Positions 1 to 5,808 of a stretch of 10,123 bases of DNA are shown here, piece by piece. The stretch covers positions 1-10,123 of the forward strand of contig JARKQO010000228.1 in NCBI GenBank assembly GCA_029974855.1, given 5' to 3'. Position numbers and translations under genes: made by a program. This DNA comes from Eubacteriales bacterium (lineage in GTDB: Bacteria; Bacillota_A; Clostridia; Christensenellales; Aristaeellaceae). A model generated the notes under the pieces. The model ran no database searches, was not told where the DNA came from, and saw only the letters and a list, made by a program, of their open reading frames with translations. Every line of letters starts with the position of its first letter. Within the stretch, counting starts at the first letter, position 1.

Positions 1-1363
1 GCCTGGCCAAAAGCTCGTCCGCGCAGGCGATGCGGCAGGCCCAGTCCAGCTCTTCCTGGGAGGCCCGGGCATTGCCCCATAGCAGATTCTCCCGGACGGT
101 GCCTGTAAACAGCGTGTTCTTTTGCAGCACCATGCCCACGGCATCCCTCAGGTGGGCCAGGTCATAGTCCCGCACGTCCCGGCCGTCGATTGTGAGGCTG
201 CCCTCGGTGACGTCGTACAGCCGGGGAATCAACTGCACCAAAGAGGATTTGGCGGAGCCTGTGCCCCCAATGATCCCCAGTGTCTGCCCCGGCTCCAGGG
301 TGAGGCAGATATCGGAAAGCACGTATTCCTTGGCGGTTTCCTTGTATTTGAAGAACACATGGTCAAACTGCACGCGGCCTTTTTCCACCTTCCCCTGCCA
401 GGGGCCGTCAGTCAGGGCCACGGGCGCGTCCATCACCTCCAAAATGCGGCTGGCGGAGGCCATGGAGCGGCTCAGGAGCAGAAACACGTTGGAGATCATC
501 ATGAGGGAGTTGAGGATTTGCATCACATAGCTCAGGAAGCCCGTAAGCTGCCCCACCTGCATGGACCCCGCGGAGATGAAGCCGCCCCCGAACCACAGCA
601 GCAGCAAAATGGTGGCGTACAGCACCATCTGGAAGGCGGGCATGTTCATCACCGCATAGCGGAAGGCTTCCTGGGAGGCCTCCTGGAAGCTTTGGTTCAC
701 CTGGCTGAACTTGCGGGCCTCGCTGTCCCCCTTCACGTAGGCTTTCACGGTACGGATGGCCATGAGGTTTTCCTGAACCGTTGCGTTTACCTGGTCCAGG
801 ACCCCTTGCATCCGGCCATACAGAGGGCGCAGCCTTGTGATGATCCACAGCAGGCAGGCCCCCAGCACCGGGATGGCCACCAAGAACACCAAGGTCAGCT
901 TGGGGCTGATCATCAAGGTCATGATCAAAGCCAGCAGCAGCATCACCGGGCCCCGCACCAAGGGCCGGACGCCGTTGCAGACGGCGTTTTGCAAAATGGC
1001 CACGTCGCTGGTGAGCCGGGTCATGAGGGAGGGGGTGCTGAAGCGGTCCATGTTGGCAAAGGAGAAGGACTGCACCTTCCGGTATTGGGCCTTGCGGAGC
1101 TGGGCCCCAAACCCCTGGCCCGCCTTGGCCGCCAAACGGGCGTACAGCATCCCCAGCAGCAGGGACAGGAGGGCGCAGGCCACCATGGTGAGGCTCTGGC
1201 GCAATATGTAGCCTTGGTCGCGGTTTGCTACCCCCACGTCGATGATATCCGCCATGAGCATGGGGATCACCAGCTCAAAAGCGGACTCCAGGGCCACGCA
1301 AACCACGCTGGCCACCAGGTATTTCCGGTATTGGTCAAAATAGCCATAAAAACGCTTGATCAT
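1..1363 (-). CDS. MDR-type ABC exporter, fused permease/ATPase half-transporter (partial, C-terminus beyond window)
   Basis: This is a half-transporter of the ABCB/MDR-like exporter class, expected to dimerise in the cytoplasmic membrane and use ATP to export a drug, lipid or peptide. About 454 residues are visible. The N-terminus (MIKRFYGYFDQYRKYL) leads into a six-helix ABC_membrane domain, roughly residues 15-310. The ATPase domain then begins: a Walker A at about residues 366-373 reads GGTGSAKS, and a Q-loop follows in VGMVLQKNTLFTGTVREN. The signature motif, Walker B and H-loop lie past the left edge. The ATG at 1363 is fixed by an in-frame TAA four codons upstream, and a GAGGAAGGA stretch precedes it at a rather long distance. 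It starts 23 bp after the marR stop, so the two are probably one operon. Such exporters usually come as tandem pairs, so a second half-transporter may lie beyond the edge. Walker A has Ala where Gly is usual. The substrate cannot be told. Confidence 0.93.
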   Translation of the reverse strand, partial: MIKRFYGYFDQYRKYLVASVVCVALESAFELVIPMLMADIIDVGVANRDQGYILRQSLTMVACALLSLLLGMLYARLAAKAGQGFGAQLRKAQYRKVQSFSFANMDRFSTPSLMTRLTSDVAILQNAVCNGVRPLVRGPVMLLLALIMTLMISPKLTLVFLVAIPVLGACLLWIITRLRPLYGRMQGVLDQVNATVQENLMAIRTVKAYVKGDSEARKFSQVNQSFQEASQEAFRYAVMNMPAFQMVLYATILLLLWFGGGFISAGSMQVGQLTGFLSYVMQILNSLMMISNVFLLLSRSMASASRILEVMDAPVALTDGPWQGKVEKGRVQFDHVFFKYKETAKEYVLSDICLTLEPGQTLGIIGGTGSAKSSLVQLIPRLYDVTEGSLTIDGRDVRDYDLAHLRDAVGMVLQKNTLFTGTVRENLLWGNARASQEELDWACRIACADELLAR

Positions 1364-1386
1364 ATCGCTTCGTTACGGTCCTTCCT

Positions 1387-1815
1387 CTATTCCAGGGGTC
1401 TCCCGGACAGGTTCCGGTACAGGCGGCTGAGGTATCCGATGAACTGCTCCCGCTCCTCCCCGGTAAACCCCTCCAAAGCGGCACTCTCCACCTCCAGGCA
1501 GATCCGCTCCCACTTTTCATAGACCTCCCGGCCCTGGGGGGTCAGGTATACCGCCTCCGCCCGCCGGCGCTCCGGGGGAGCCGAACGCTGGATCAGCCCC
1601 TTCTGGGCCATGTTGGTCAGCAGCTGGGATACCGTGGCAGGCTCAATGTCCAGCGCCTCCGCGATGTCTTTTTGCATGCATCCGTCCTGCCGGGTCAGAT
1701 GCCGCAGCACCTTGGGCTGTCCGGGGGAGAGCCCAAGGGGGGGCATGCTGGGCCGAAGGCGGTTCTTTTGGGCGTGAAAGGCCCGGTACAGGGCCATGTA
1801 CAGCTGAACGGCCAT
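1387..1815 (-). CDS. MarR-family transcriptional regulator
   Basis: This 142-residue protein is a MarR-type winged-helix repressor of normal family length. The helix-turn-helix spans about residues 46-74 (MQKDIAEALDIEPATVSQLL), followed by the family-typical NMAQKGLIQR and a charged wing (PERRRAEAVYLTPQG, about 81-95). N- and C-terminal helices would form the dimer interface. The ATG at 1815 has an AAAGGA ribosome-binding site about eight bases upstream. The gene is first in a predicted operon with the ABC exporter 23 bp downstream, the usual arrangement for a MarR repressor that controls its own transcript and a multidrug-type pump, with relief by a ligand. The ligand is not predictable. No truncation or frameshift is seen. 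Confidence 0.93.
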   Translation of the reverse strand: MAVQLYMALYRAFHAQKNRLRPSMPPLGLSPGQPKVLRHLTRQDGCMQKDIAEALDIEPATVSQLLTNMAQKGLIQRSAPPERRRAEAVYLTPQGREVYEKWERICLEVESAALEGFTGEEREQFIGYLSRLYRNLSGRPLE

Positions 1816-1851
1816 GGCGTCACATCCTTTACCTCAGATTGCTATGAATCA

Positions 1852-1872
1852 GGTTGCTAATTGTTAGCTTCC
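1852..1872. promoter_or_regulatory. Operator-like imperfect palindrome upstream of marR
   Basis: The 21-bp element has core half-sites GCTAA and TTAGC separated by TTG, with outer GG and CC also symmetric. It lies over the predicted transcription start between the promoter and the marR start codon, the usual place for a MarR autoregulatory operator. A direct repeat CAGRTTGCTA (1835-1844 and 1850-1859) overlaps it. Binding by this MarR is inference. The same half-site words occur in reversed order in the feo boxes, so DtxR-type binding is an alternative. Confidence 0.5.
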
Positions 1873-1874
1873 TA

Positions 1875-1912
1875 AGTATAGACAGTGTACCTCCGGAGCG
1901 GGAGGATGTCAA
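1875..1912 (-). promoter_or_regulatory. Predicted promoter of the marR-ABC operon
   Basis: Read on the minus strand, a consensus -35 box TTGACA (1907-1912) is followed after 17 bp by TACACT (1884-1889), a four-of-six match to the -10 consensus. A second -10-like TATACT lies just downstream at 1875-1880 and is the better hexamer, but its spacing to TTGACA is 26 bp, too long. The predicted start lies near 1870-1880, immediately next to the operator-like palindrome. Confidence 0.6.
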
Positions 1913-1952
1913 GGGGGGTGGAGACTCCGGGTTCTTGATCGCCTCTGTGGCA

Positions 1953-1983
1953 AAGCGCCCTCCCGGATGCCGGGAGGGCGCTT
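1953..1983 (-). terminator. Strong hairpin downstream of the DUF438 gene (probable terminator)
   Basis: A perfect 14-bp stem (1953-1966 with 1970-1983, arm AAGCGCCCTCCCGG) encloses a three-base loop. It lies about 50 bp after the stop at 2035 and before the marR promoter region. On the minus strand the stem is followed only by a short TTT before GCC, so the U-tract is weak. CAAAGCGCC (1951-1959) can also pair with GGCGCTTTG (1989-1997), giving a competing fold. Confidence 0.6.
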
Positions 1984-2034
1984 AAAAAGGCGCTTTGCGC
2001 TTTATCCGCCTGGTGGCTAAGGCCGATTGCCTTA

Positions 2035-3228
2035 TCAGGAATCCGAAACCAGCCTCTTTTCGCCGGTGAGCTCCTGGATGGGGCCGATGTTCTGGGTCAC
2101 CTCCAGCACGCCCAGGTATTCCCCCTGTTCGCCCCGCACGGCGAAGTAGCGGATCAAAATGTACTTGCCTCTCATTTTGATCCAGAAATCCTCGTGGTCC
2201 TTGCGGCCCGCCTTGAAATCCTCCACCAGCTGCTCCACGATGTGCACGCTGGCGGGGGGGTGACAGTTGGACACCTTCCGGCCGATCACGGCCTTGGTTC
2301 TGGGGAAAACCCGCTCCGCGCCCTGGGAGAAGTACTTCACCGTATCGTCCTTGTCCACAAAGGTGATGTCCAGGGGCAAGGTATCCAGCAGCTTGGCCAG
2401 CTCCTCCACCTTCAGGACCCCGGTGGGCAGCACCACCTGGCCGCCCTGGGCCTGGGGGGCCTGGGCCGTTTCCTGGCCGCCGTTTTGGGGGTCCCAAACC
2501 GGGGGAGGATCGATGAGGCAATACCCCAGCTCCCCGGTTTCCTCGGCAATGCGCTTCCATTCCTCCTGGGTCAGGTTTTCCGCCAGCATGGGCGCCATGA
2601 TATTCTCTTCCTTGAAGATCATATCCGTGACCCTCACCAGCAGCGCCTCCACGGCCCGCTTCCACTGGGGGTCCTTGCCCACCTGCTCCAAAGCCGCCTT
2701 GCGCTGAGCCCGGATCTCATCGTCCACGCCCCACATCACCTTGGGGGGCGCGGTGATGCCGTAGCGCTCCATGTAGGGGAAAAGCAGGTTTTCCTTCTTG
2801 GCATAGTGCTTGTCCAACTCTGCCAGGCGCTGGAGCCCCTGGGCCACCTGGGGGGCTCCGCTGTCCTCACCCAAGGCCAGGCCCTCCCGGATCTGGGCCA
2901 CCAGCTTCTCCAGGGCCCGGTTTTCCGCCTTCAGGGTATGGACAGGATGCCCCGGAGTATCCGAGGGGTCATGGGCGGCGTGGATCTCCTCAATGGAGCC
3001 CTTGAACACCGCCGCGTGCACGTCGCACAGGCGCTGCACCTCCTCCACTGGCAGGCCGCCGTCAATGAGGGCCTGCTCCGCATGGGTAATCTCCTCCGCC
3101 GATACGCCGCCGAACACCTCTTCAAAGTGTCCCTTTACCTCTTCCACGCCCTTGCCTTGGTGCAGCTGGGCGATGATCTCCTTGATGGCCTGCTTCCGGT
3201 ATTCCCGATTGTTAATTTCTTTGCTCAC
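2035..3228 (-). CDS. DUF438 / hemerythrin-like HHE / PAS domain protein
   Basis: This 397-residue cytoplasmic protein has the three-part architecture known from anaerobic Firmicutes: an N-terminal DUF438 helical domain (about 10-85), a hemerythrin-like HHE helical bundle (about 90-225; H94, H97, H141, E146 and E207/E208 visible) and a C-terminal PAS domain (about 272-385) with the conserved NCHPP segment at 321-325. A Gln/Pro-rich linker (about 247-267) precedes the PAS part. No kinase, cyclase or DNA-binding output is attached, so it probably signals by protein contact or handles a metal or redox ligand. The GTG start at 3228 overlaps the TGA of the upstream DUF1858 gene (GTGA) and has a GGAGGAGG ribosome-binding site, so the two are translationally coupled. 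In the MWGVDDEIR segment an Asp appears where I expect a third His of the hemerythrin site, and a fourth His is not obvious. Domain calls are firm; the sensing role is inference. Confidence 0.88.
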   Translation of the reverse strand: MSKEINNREYRKQAIKEIIAQLHQGKGVEEVKGHFEEVFGGVSAEEITHAEQALIDGGLPVEEVQRLCDVHAAVFKGSIEEIHAAHDPSDTPGHPVHTLKAENRALEKLVAQIREGLALGEDSGAPQVAQGLQRLAELDKHYAKKENLLFPYMERYGITAPPKVMWGVDDEIRAQRKAALEQVGKDPQWKRAVEALLVRVTDMIFKEENIMAPMLAENLTQEEWKRIAEETGELGYCLIDPPPVWDPQNGGQETAQAPQAQGGQVVLPTGVLKVEELAKLLDTLPLDITFVDKDDTVKYFSQGAERVFPRTKAVIGRKVSNCHPPASVHIVEQLVEDFKAGRKDHEDFWIKMRGKYILIRYFAVRGEQGEYLGVLEVTQNIGPIQELTGEKRLVSDS

Positions 3229-3467
3229 GGTAAGCCTCCTCCCGTCACTCGATAGCCATGGGACTCAAAAATCCGCTTGATTTCCTCCAGCTCCACATGC
3301 CGCATGGCCGCTCCCTTGGGGATCGTCATCAGCCGTCCCACGGTAGTAAGCATACCCGGTTTTGTAATCTCCGAAAACCCGGCTTCCCGCAAAATTTCCG
3401 CCACCCGGGGGTCCTGGGAGCACAGCGCGTACACCGTCTTGTCCAAATCCAACACCCGTTCCTCCAT
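3225..3467 (-). CDS. DUF1858-type small protein, partner of the DUF438 protein
   Basis: An 80-residue soluble protein that resembles the small DUF1858-related proteins often encoded beside DUF438/HHE/PAS proteins. The recognisable pattern is DKTVYALCSQDPRVAEILREAG in the N-terminal half, followed by MLTTVGRLMTIPKGAAM and a final helix (EEIKRIFESHGY). Its function is not established, and no catalytic residues are evident. The ATG at 3467 is preceded by AAGGAGGG at good spacing. The gene overlaps the next one by four bases, which points to co-production in fixed ratio and probably a physical complex. Only about 40 bp separate it from the terminator after the DtxR-type gene, so it may be transcribed partly by read-through or from a compact promoter I could not identify. 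Confidence 0.83.
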   Translation of the reverse strand: MEERVLDLDKTVYALCSQDPRVAEILREAGFSEITKPGMLTTVGRLMTIPKGAAMRHVELEEIKRIFESHGYRVTGGGLP

Positions 3468-3502
3468 GGGGGTCCCTCCTTATGACACGAAAAAATGAGA
3501 CG

Positions 3503-3530
3503 AAAAAGCCCCCGCCCTCCGGGCGGAAGC
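3503..3530 (-). terminator. Intrinsic terminator after the DtxR-family gene
   Basis: On the minus strand a GC-rich hairpin (stem CCGCCC/GGGCGG at 3512-3517 and 3521-3526, with a possible outer GC pair after a mismatch) is followed by TTTTT at 3507-3503. It begins right after the stop codon at 3531. Separation from the DUF1858 gene is short, so partial read-through is possible. Confidence 0.8.
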
Positions 3531-3896
3531 CTACATGTCCTGGATATGCCGCTTGATGGCGGCAAAGGTGGCGTCGCTCATGTTATGCTCCATTTTGCAT
3601 GCGTCCTGGGAGGCGGTATCAGGGTCCACCCCCAGGCGCAGGAGCAGGTTGGTGAGGATGGTATGCCGCTCGTAGATCTTCTGGGCAAAGGCCAGCCCCG
3701 TATCCGTGAGGAAGAGGTAGCCCTCCTTGTCCACGGTGAGGTAGCCGCCGCTTTTCAAAAGCCCCACGGCGCGGCTGACACTGGGCTTGGAATAGCCCAT
3801 GTGTTCGCTGACGTCCACGGAGCGGACCATGCCGTTCTTTTGGGACAGAATCAGAATGGTTTCCAGATACATTTCGCCGGATTCTTGCAAGTGCAC
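3531..3896 (-). CDS. DtxR-family metal-dependent repressor, probably Fe2+-responsive
   Basis: A 121-residue two-domain DtxR/MntR-type regulator: winged helix (about 3-62; HTH in VDVSEHMGYSKPSVSRAVGL) plus the metal-binding dimerisation domain (about 68-121); the C-terminal SH3-like domain of classical DtxR is absent. Metal ligands match the primary site of DtxR/IdeR rather than MntR: M9 in EMYLE (DtxR Met10), C100, E103 and H104 in ACKMEH (DtxR Cys102, Glu105, His106). MntR has Asp at the first position and Glu instead of Cys. H78 matches His79 of the ancillary site, but the residues equivalent to Glu83 and His98 are replaced. The GTG at 3896 is chosen because GGAGGGAGGG lies just upstream and family homology begins there; a longer reading frame to 4040 has low-complexity sequence unlike the family. 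Likely role: iron-dependent repression of the nearby feo operon. Confidence 0.92.
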   Translation of the reverse strand: MHLQESGEMYLETILILSQKNGMVRSVDVSEHMGYSKPSVSRAVGLLKSGGYLTVDKEGYLFLTDTGLAFAQKIYERHTILTNLLLRLGVDPDTASQDACKMEHNMSDATFAAIKRHIQDM

Positions 3897-3930
3897 CAAA
3901 AGCCCTCCCTCCAGCCGTTCTCCCTTTCGT

Positions 3931-3959
3931 ATGCTACCATAAAAAGGCAGGGGTTTCAA
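3931..3959 (-). promoter_or_regulatory. Predicted promoter of the DtxR-family gene
   Basis: On the minus strand TTGAAA (3954-3959) and TAGCAT (3931-3936) are spaced by exactly 17 bp and lie 35 bp upstream of the chosen GTG start. The match is five of six for -35 and four of six for -10. No TTAGC-N4-GCTAA box is present here, so autoregulation by the same site is not supported. Confidence 0.5.
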
Positions 3960-3962
3960 GGG

Positions 3963-3994
3963 GAGGGGCGGGGGATGGCTTTGCAACGCCCCTC
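3963..3994. other. GC-rich inverted repeat in the 3897-4143 gap
   Basis: GAGGGGCG (3963-3970) pairs with CGCCCCTC (3987-3994) across a 16-base loop. It lies just upstream of the DtxR-gene promoter and about 150 bp after the stop of the secreted-protein gene. There is no good T-run on the minus strand, so it is at best a weak terminator. I see no gene in this gap of about 250 bp. Confidence 0.3.
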
Positions 3995-4143
3995 TTTGCC
4001 CATGGCGCCTGGCCCCGGGTCCGGCTGTGGCTGCCGTCATCCCTTCAGAGTCACAGCAAGACAGCTTTCTTTTTCACTACAATTACCTCATGATCTTTGC
4101 TGAATTTTCCAAAATGCCAAGCGCTTCATTCATACACCGTCCA

Positions 4144-5277
4144 TTATTCATCATATAGGAAGCCCTTCAGCACCTCCGCCGTTCGGGCATCCAGGCGCAA
4201 CTCATATACCTTTGGGCCGTTGTTGCGCTCCTCATAGGTGGGTTCCGCGCCCTGATACTCAATTCGCTTTCCCGCGTCATGGGTATCGTAGCCCTCAATG
4301 CGCCAACAGGGGGTGAGCACATAGCGCTCCTGCCCGCCCCCGTTGCGAACCAGCCGTTTCTCCTCGTCCAGCAAGTAGTTAAGGGTGTACCCAAGCACCA
4401 GCCTATCGATGCTCCTGAGCTTGCCCGCCTCGATACGCGCCTGAATGGACCGCACCACCGCCTCAAAAGGCGCAAGGGCCGTATCCTCCGCCAGCACGCC
4501 GGTCTGAACCAGCGGGACAAAGAAAAAGAAGTCGCAATCCTCTTCCGAACGCACCCTGGCGCCCAGCTGGGCCAATGGGGCCATCACCCAGTTTTCGCCT
4601 TTCACCAGGCGCTCAAAGGCATGCTGGCCCTGCTCGTCCAGGTAGGTGTCGCCAAACAGGGGAATCCCGCCAAAATACAGTTGGAATTGCACCTCGTACA
4701 TGCCCTTTTCCCACCCCTTGATAGGCTTGGAGAAGTCCGGCTCCGTAAAGCCGATGCTTCTGGCAAACTTGCTTTTGTAGGGCGCGGGGCGGTAGTAGCC
4801 GGTGGTGGCAAGCTGCCGGTATACGCGCAGGTCGATTGCGTCAAGGCCGGCCGCCGCCAGGATCTCCTTGGCAAACGCCAACGGCCATTCCGGTGGCAGG
4901 TCGTTGTTCTCCGGCAGGCCGTTTTCCGTACAGGCGTAGGCATAGTTGGTCCCCTTAAAGGGACGGCTTCTCCAAACGCCCAGCGCGTAATCCACGTGGC
5001 TTTCATGAAGGCCCTGATTTGCGTCCGGAAACACCGTGCGCAGCTTCTGGGTGTCATGCCCCACGCATTCGGCGGTCAGAATGGGCATCGCCTCGGCCTC
5101 GGGCAGAACCACCTCCGCCTCATACGTCTCCCCGCCAATGGTAAAGGTAACGGTATCAGGGATGCTCTCCCGCATCTCATGCAAGTACACGGTTCCGCCG
5201 GCATTCGCCAATCCATGCGACGGAAGCAAAAGGGAAGCAAAAACCAAAAGCATTGCCCATCCATGTTTGCGGTTCAT
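4144..5277 (-). CDS. Secreted protein of unknown function with Sec signal peptide
   Basis: A 377-residue protein that I do not recognise with confidence. The N-terminus (MNRKHGWAMLLVFASLLLPS) is a typical signal peptide: positive n-region, hydrophobic core, then HGLANA/GG with a likely signal peptidase I site after A26. There is no lipobox Cys and no second membrane segment, so the mature protein should be released or held loosely at the wall. The body is mixed alpha/beta with acidic stretches. The late segment YVLTPCWRIEGY, followed by YELRLDARTAEVL, resembles the end of uncharacterised Oscillospiraceae exported proteins (DUF6034-like), a tentative impression only. The ATG at 5277 is chosen because GGAGG lies eight bases upstream; the in-frame ATG at 5292 would place that site inside the gene. 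It is divergent from feo, sharing a region of about 280 bp. No enzymatic motif is evident. Confidence 0.8.
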   Translation of the reverse strand: MNRKHGWAMLLVFASLLLPSHGLANAGGTVYLHEMRESIPDTVTFTIGGETYEAEVVLPEAEAMPILTAECVGHDTQKLRTVFPDANQGLHESHVDYALGVWRSRPFKGTNYAYACTENGLPENNDLPPEWPLAFAKEILAAAGLDAIDLRVYRQLATTGYYRPAPYKSKFARSIGFTEPDFSKPIKGWEKGMYEVQFQLYFGGIPLFGDTYLDEQGQHAFERLVKGENWVMAPLAQLGARVRSEEDCDFFFFVPLVQTGVLAEDTALAPFEAVVRSIQARIEAGKLRSIDRLVLGYTLNYLLDEEKRLVRNGGGQERYVLTPCWRIEGYDTHDAGKRIEYQGAEPTYEERNNGPKVYELRLDARTAEVLKGFLYDE

Positions 5278-5318
5278 TTCCATTTCCTCCATTCAAAGAT
5301 CAATCTGTCCTTCCCTAT

Positions 5319-5324
5319 ACTATA
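5319..5324 (-). promoter_or_regulatory. Possible -10 element for the secreted-protein gene
   Basis: TATAGT on the minus strand lies about 40 bp upstream of the chosen start. The hexamer 17 bp further upstream (CATTTG) is a poor -35, so the call rests mainly on the -10 and position. Confidence 0.3.
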
Positions 5325-5419
5325 GACGCATCGCCCCTCCCAAATGGTTGCCCTTGCTCTTCCCGCACTTTCCTTGCTAAAAAGCCACCAAAAACCTTTC
5401 AAAAACGTCTCCAAGGGGA

Positions 5420-5448
5420 TTGACAGGAACAAAACAATCCTCTATACT
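5420..5448 (+). promoter_or_regulatory. Promoter of the feo operon
   Basis: A consensus -35 TTGACA (5420-5425), a 17-bp spacer and TATACT (5443-5448) make a near-ideal sigma-A promoter. The predicted start near 5455 leaves a leader of about 105 nt before the first feoA. Such a strong promoter fits control by a repressor, and two palindromic boxes lie at and just after the start. Confidence 0.85.
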
Positions 5449-5456
5449 GTTCAGGG

Positions 5457-5470
5457 TTAGCTGTTGCTAA
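5457..5470. promoter_or_regulatory. Putative DtxR-type iron box 1 (feo promoter)
   Basis: TTAGCTGTTGCTAA is an inverted repeat TTAGC-N4-GCTAA placed at the predicted feo transcription start. With flanks it reads GGTTAGCTGTTGCTAATTA. TTAG/CTAA half-sites are those of the DtxR/IdeR consensus, though the 4-bp spacing differs from the classical 19-mer. Repression by the DtxR-type protein encoded at 3531-3896 is inferred. Confidence 0.72.
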
Positions 5471-5489
5471 TTATTATTTTCCTCGATGG

Positions 5490-5503
5490 TTAGCTATTGC
5501 TAA
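5490..5503. promoter_or_regulatory. Putative DtxR-type iron box 2 (feo leader)
   Basis: TTAGCTATTGCTAA repeats the first box with one base changed in the spacer. The centre-to-centre distance is 33 bp, about three helical turns, so dimers on both boxes would lie on the same DNA face. It lies about 35 bp into the predicted transcript and could act as a roadblock or cooperative site. Confidence 0.72.
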
Positions 5504-5559
5504 TAAACGGTAACGCACCGCCACAGCGCCCAAAAGAAGTCGGAAAAGAAGGTCGAAGC

Positions 5560-5772
5560 ATGATGCCGCTTACCTTAGCTACTGCCGGGGACGATCATCT
5601 GATCAAAAAGGTCGGGGGAAATCCGCAGGTGAAAAAGCATTTGGAGGACCTGGGCTTTGTGGTGGGCGGAAGCGTGACGGTGATTACTATGCTGGGGGGA
5701 AACGTCATCGTCAACGTGAAGGAATCCCGGATCGCCATCAGCAAGGAAATGGCCCAGAAGATCATGGTCTGA
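5560..5772 (+). CDS. feoA: FeoA-domain protein (first of two)
   Basis: A 70-residue SH3-like FeoA protein, a small cytoplasmic partner that supports FeoB-mediated Fe2+ import. The fold signature is visible in HLEDLGFVVGGSVTVITMLGGNVIVNVKESRIAISKEMAQKIMV, a compact beta-barrel with the G-x-x-V-x-V-I strand and the final IAISKEMAQKI helix/strand. Family length is about 75-80. The ATG at 5560 is chosen because AAGG lies seven bases upstream and homology begins there; the open frame back to 5497 overlaps iron box 2 and is not family-like. A second ATG follows directly. It is first in the feo operon, 36 bp before the second feoA. It is clearly diverged from its neighbour, so the two copies probably have different contacts. 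Confidence 0.92.
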   Translation: MMPLTLATAGDDHLIKKVGGNPQVKKHLEDLGFVVGGSVTVITMLGGNVIVNVKESRIAISKEMAQKIMV

Positions 5773-5808
5773 GGGCTTTTGCCATAGAGTGGATAAGGAG
5801 GATGGGGC

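Noticed and set aside
122..1522. Long plus-strand open frame opposite the ABC exporter and marR
   Set aside because: Its translation is rich in His, Gln and Gly with no domain pattern. It mirrors a GC-rich gene on the other strand, which shows clear family motifs.
2194..3255. Plus-strand open frame opposite the DUF438 gene
   Set aside because: Low-complexity Leu/His/Gly composition without motifs. The minus strand carries the recognisable DUF438, HHE and PAS domains.
3897..4040. Longer N-terminus for the DtxR-type regulator
   Set aside because: The added residues are Pro/Gly/Arg-rich, unlike the family, and the segment contains the likely promoter and the ribosome-binding site of the GTG at 3896.
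4279..5325. Plus-strand open frame opposite the secreted protein gene
   Set aside because: No ribosome-binding site or signal and no family features. The opposite strand has a ribosome-binding site and signal peptide.
5497..5559. Longer N-terminus for the first FeoA
   Set aside because: It would begin inside iron box 2, has no ribosome-binding site, and adds residues absent from FeoA proteins.
5455..5559. Riboswitch in the feo leader
   Set aside because: The leader is about 105 nt with two protein-type palindromes and no conserved aptamer-like stem set or terminator that I could see.
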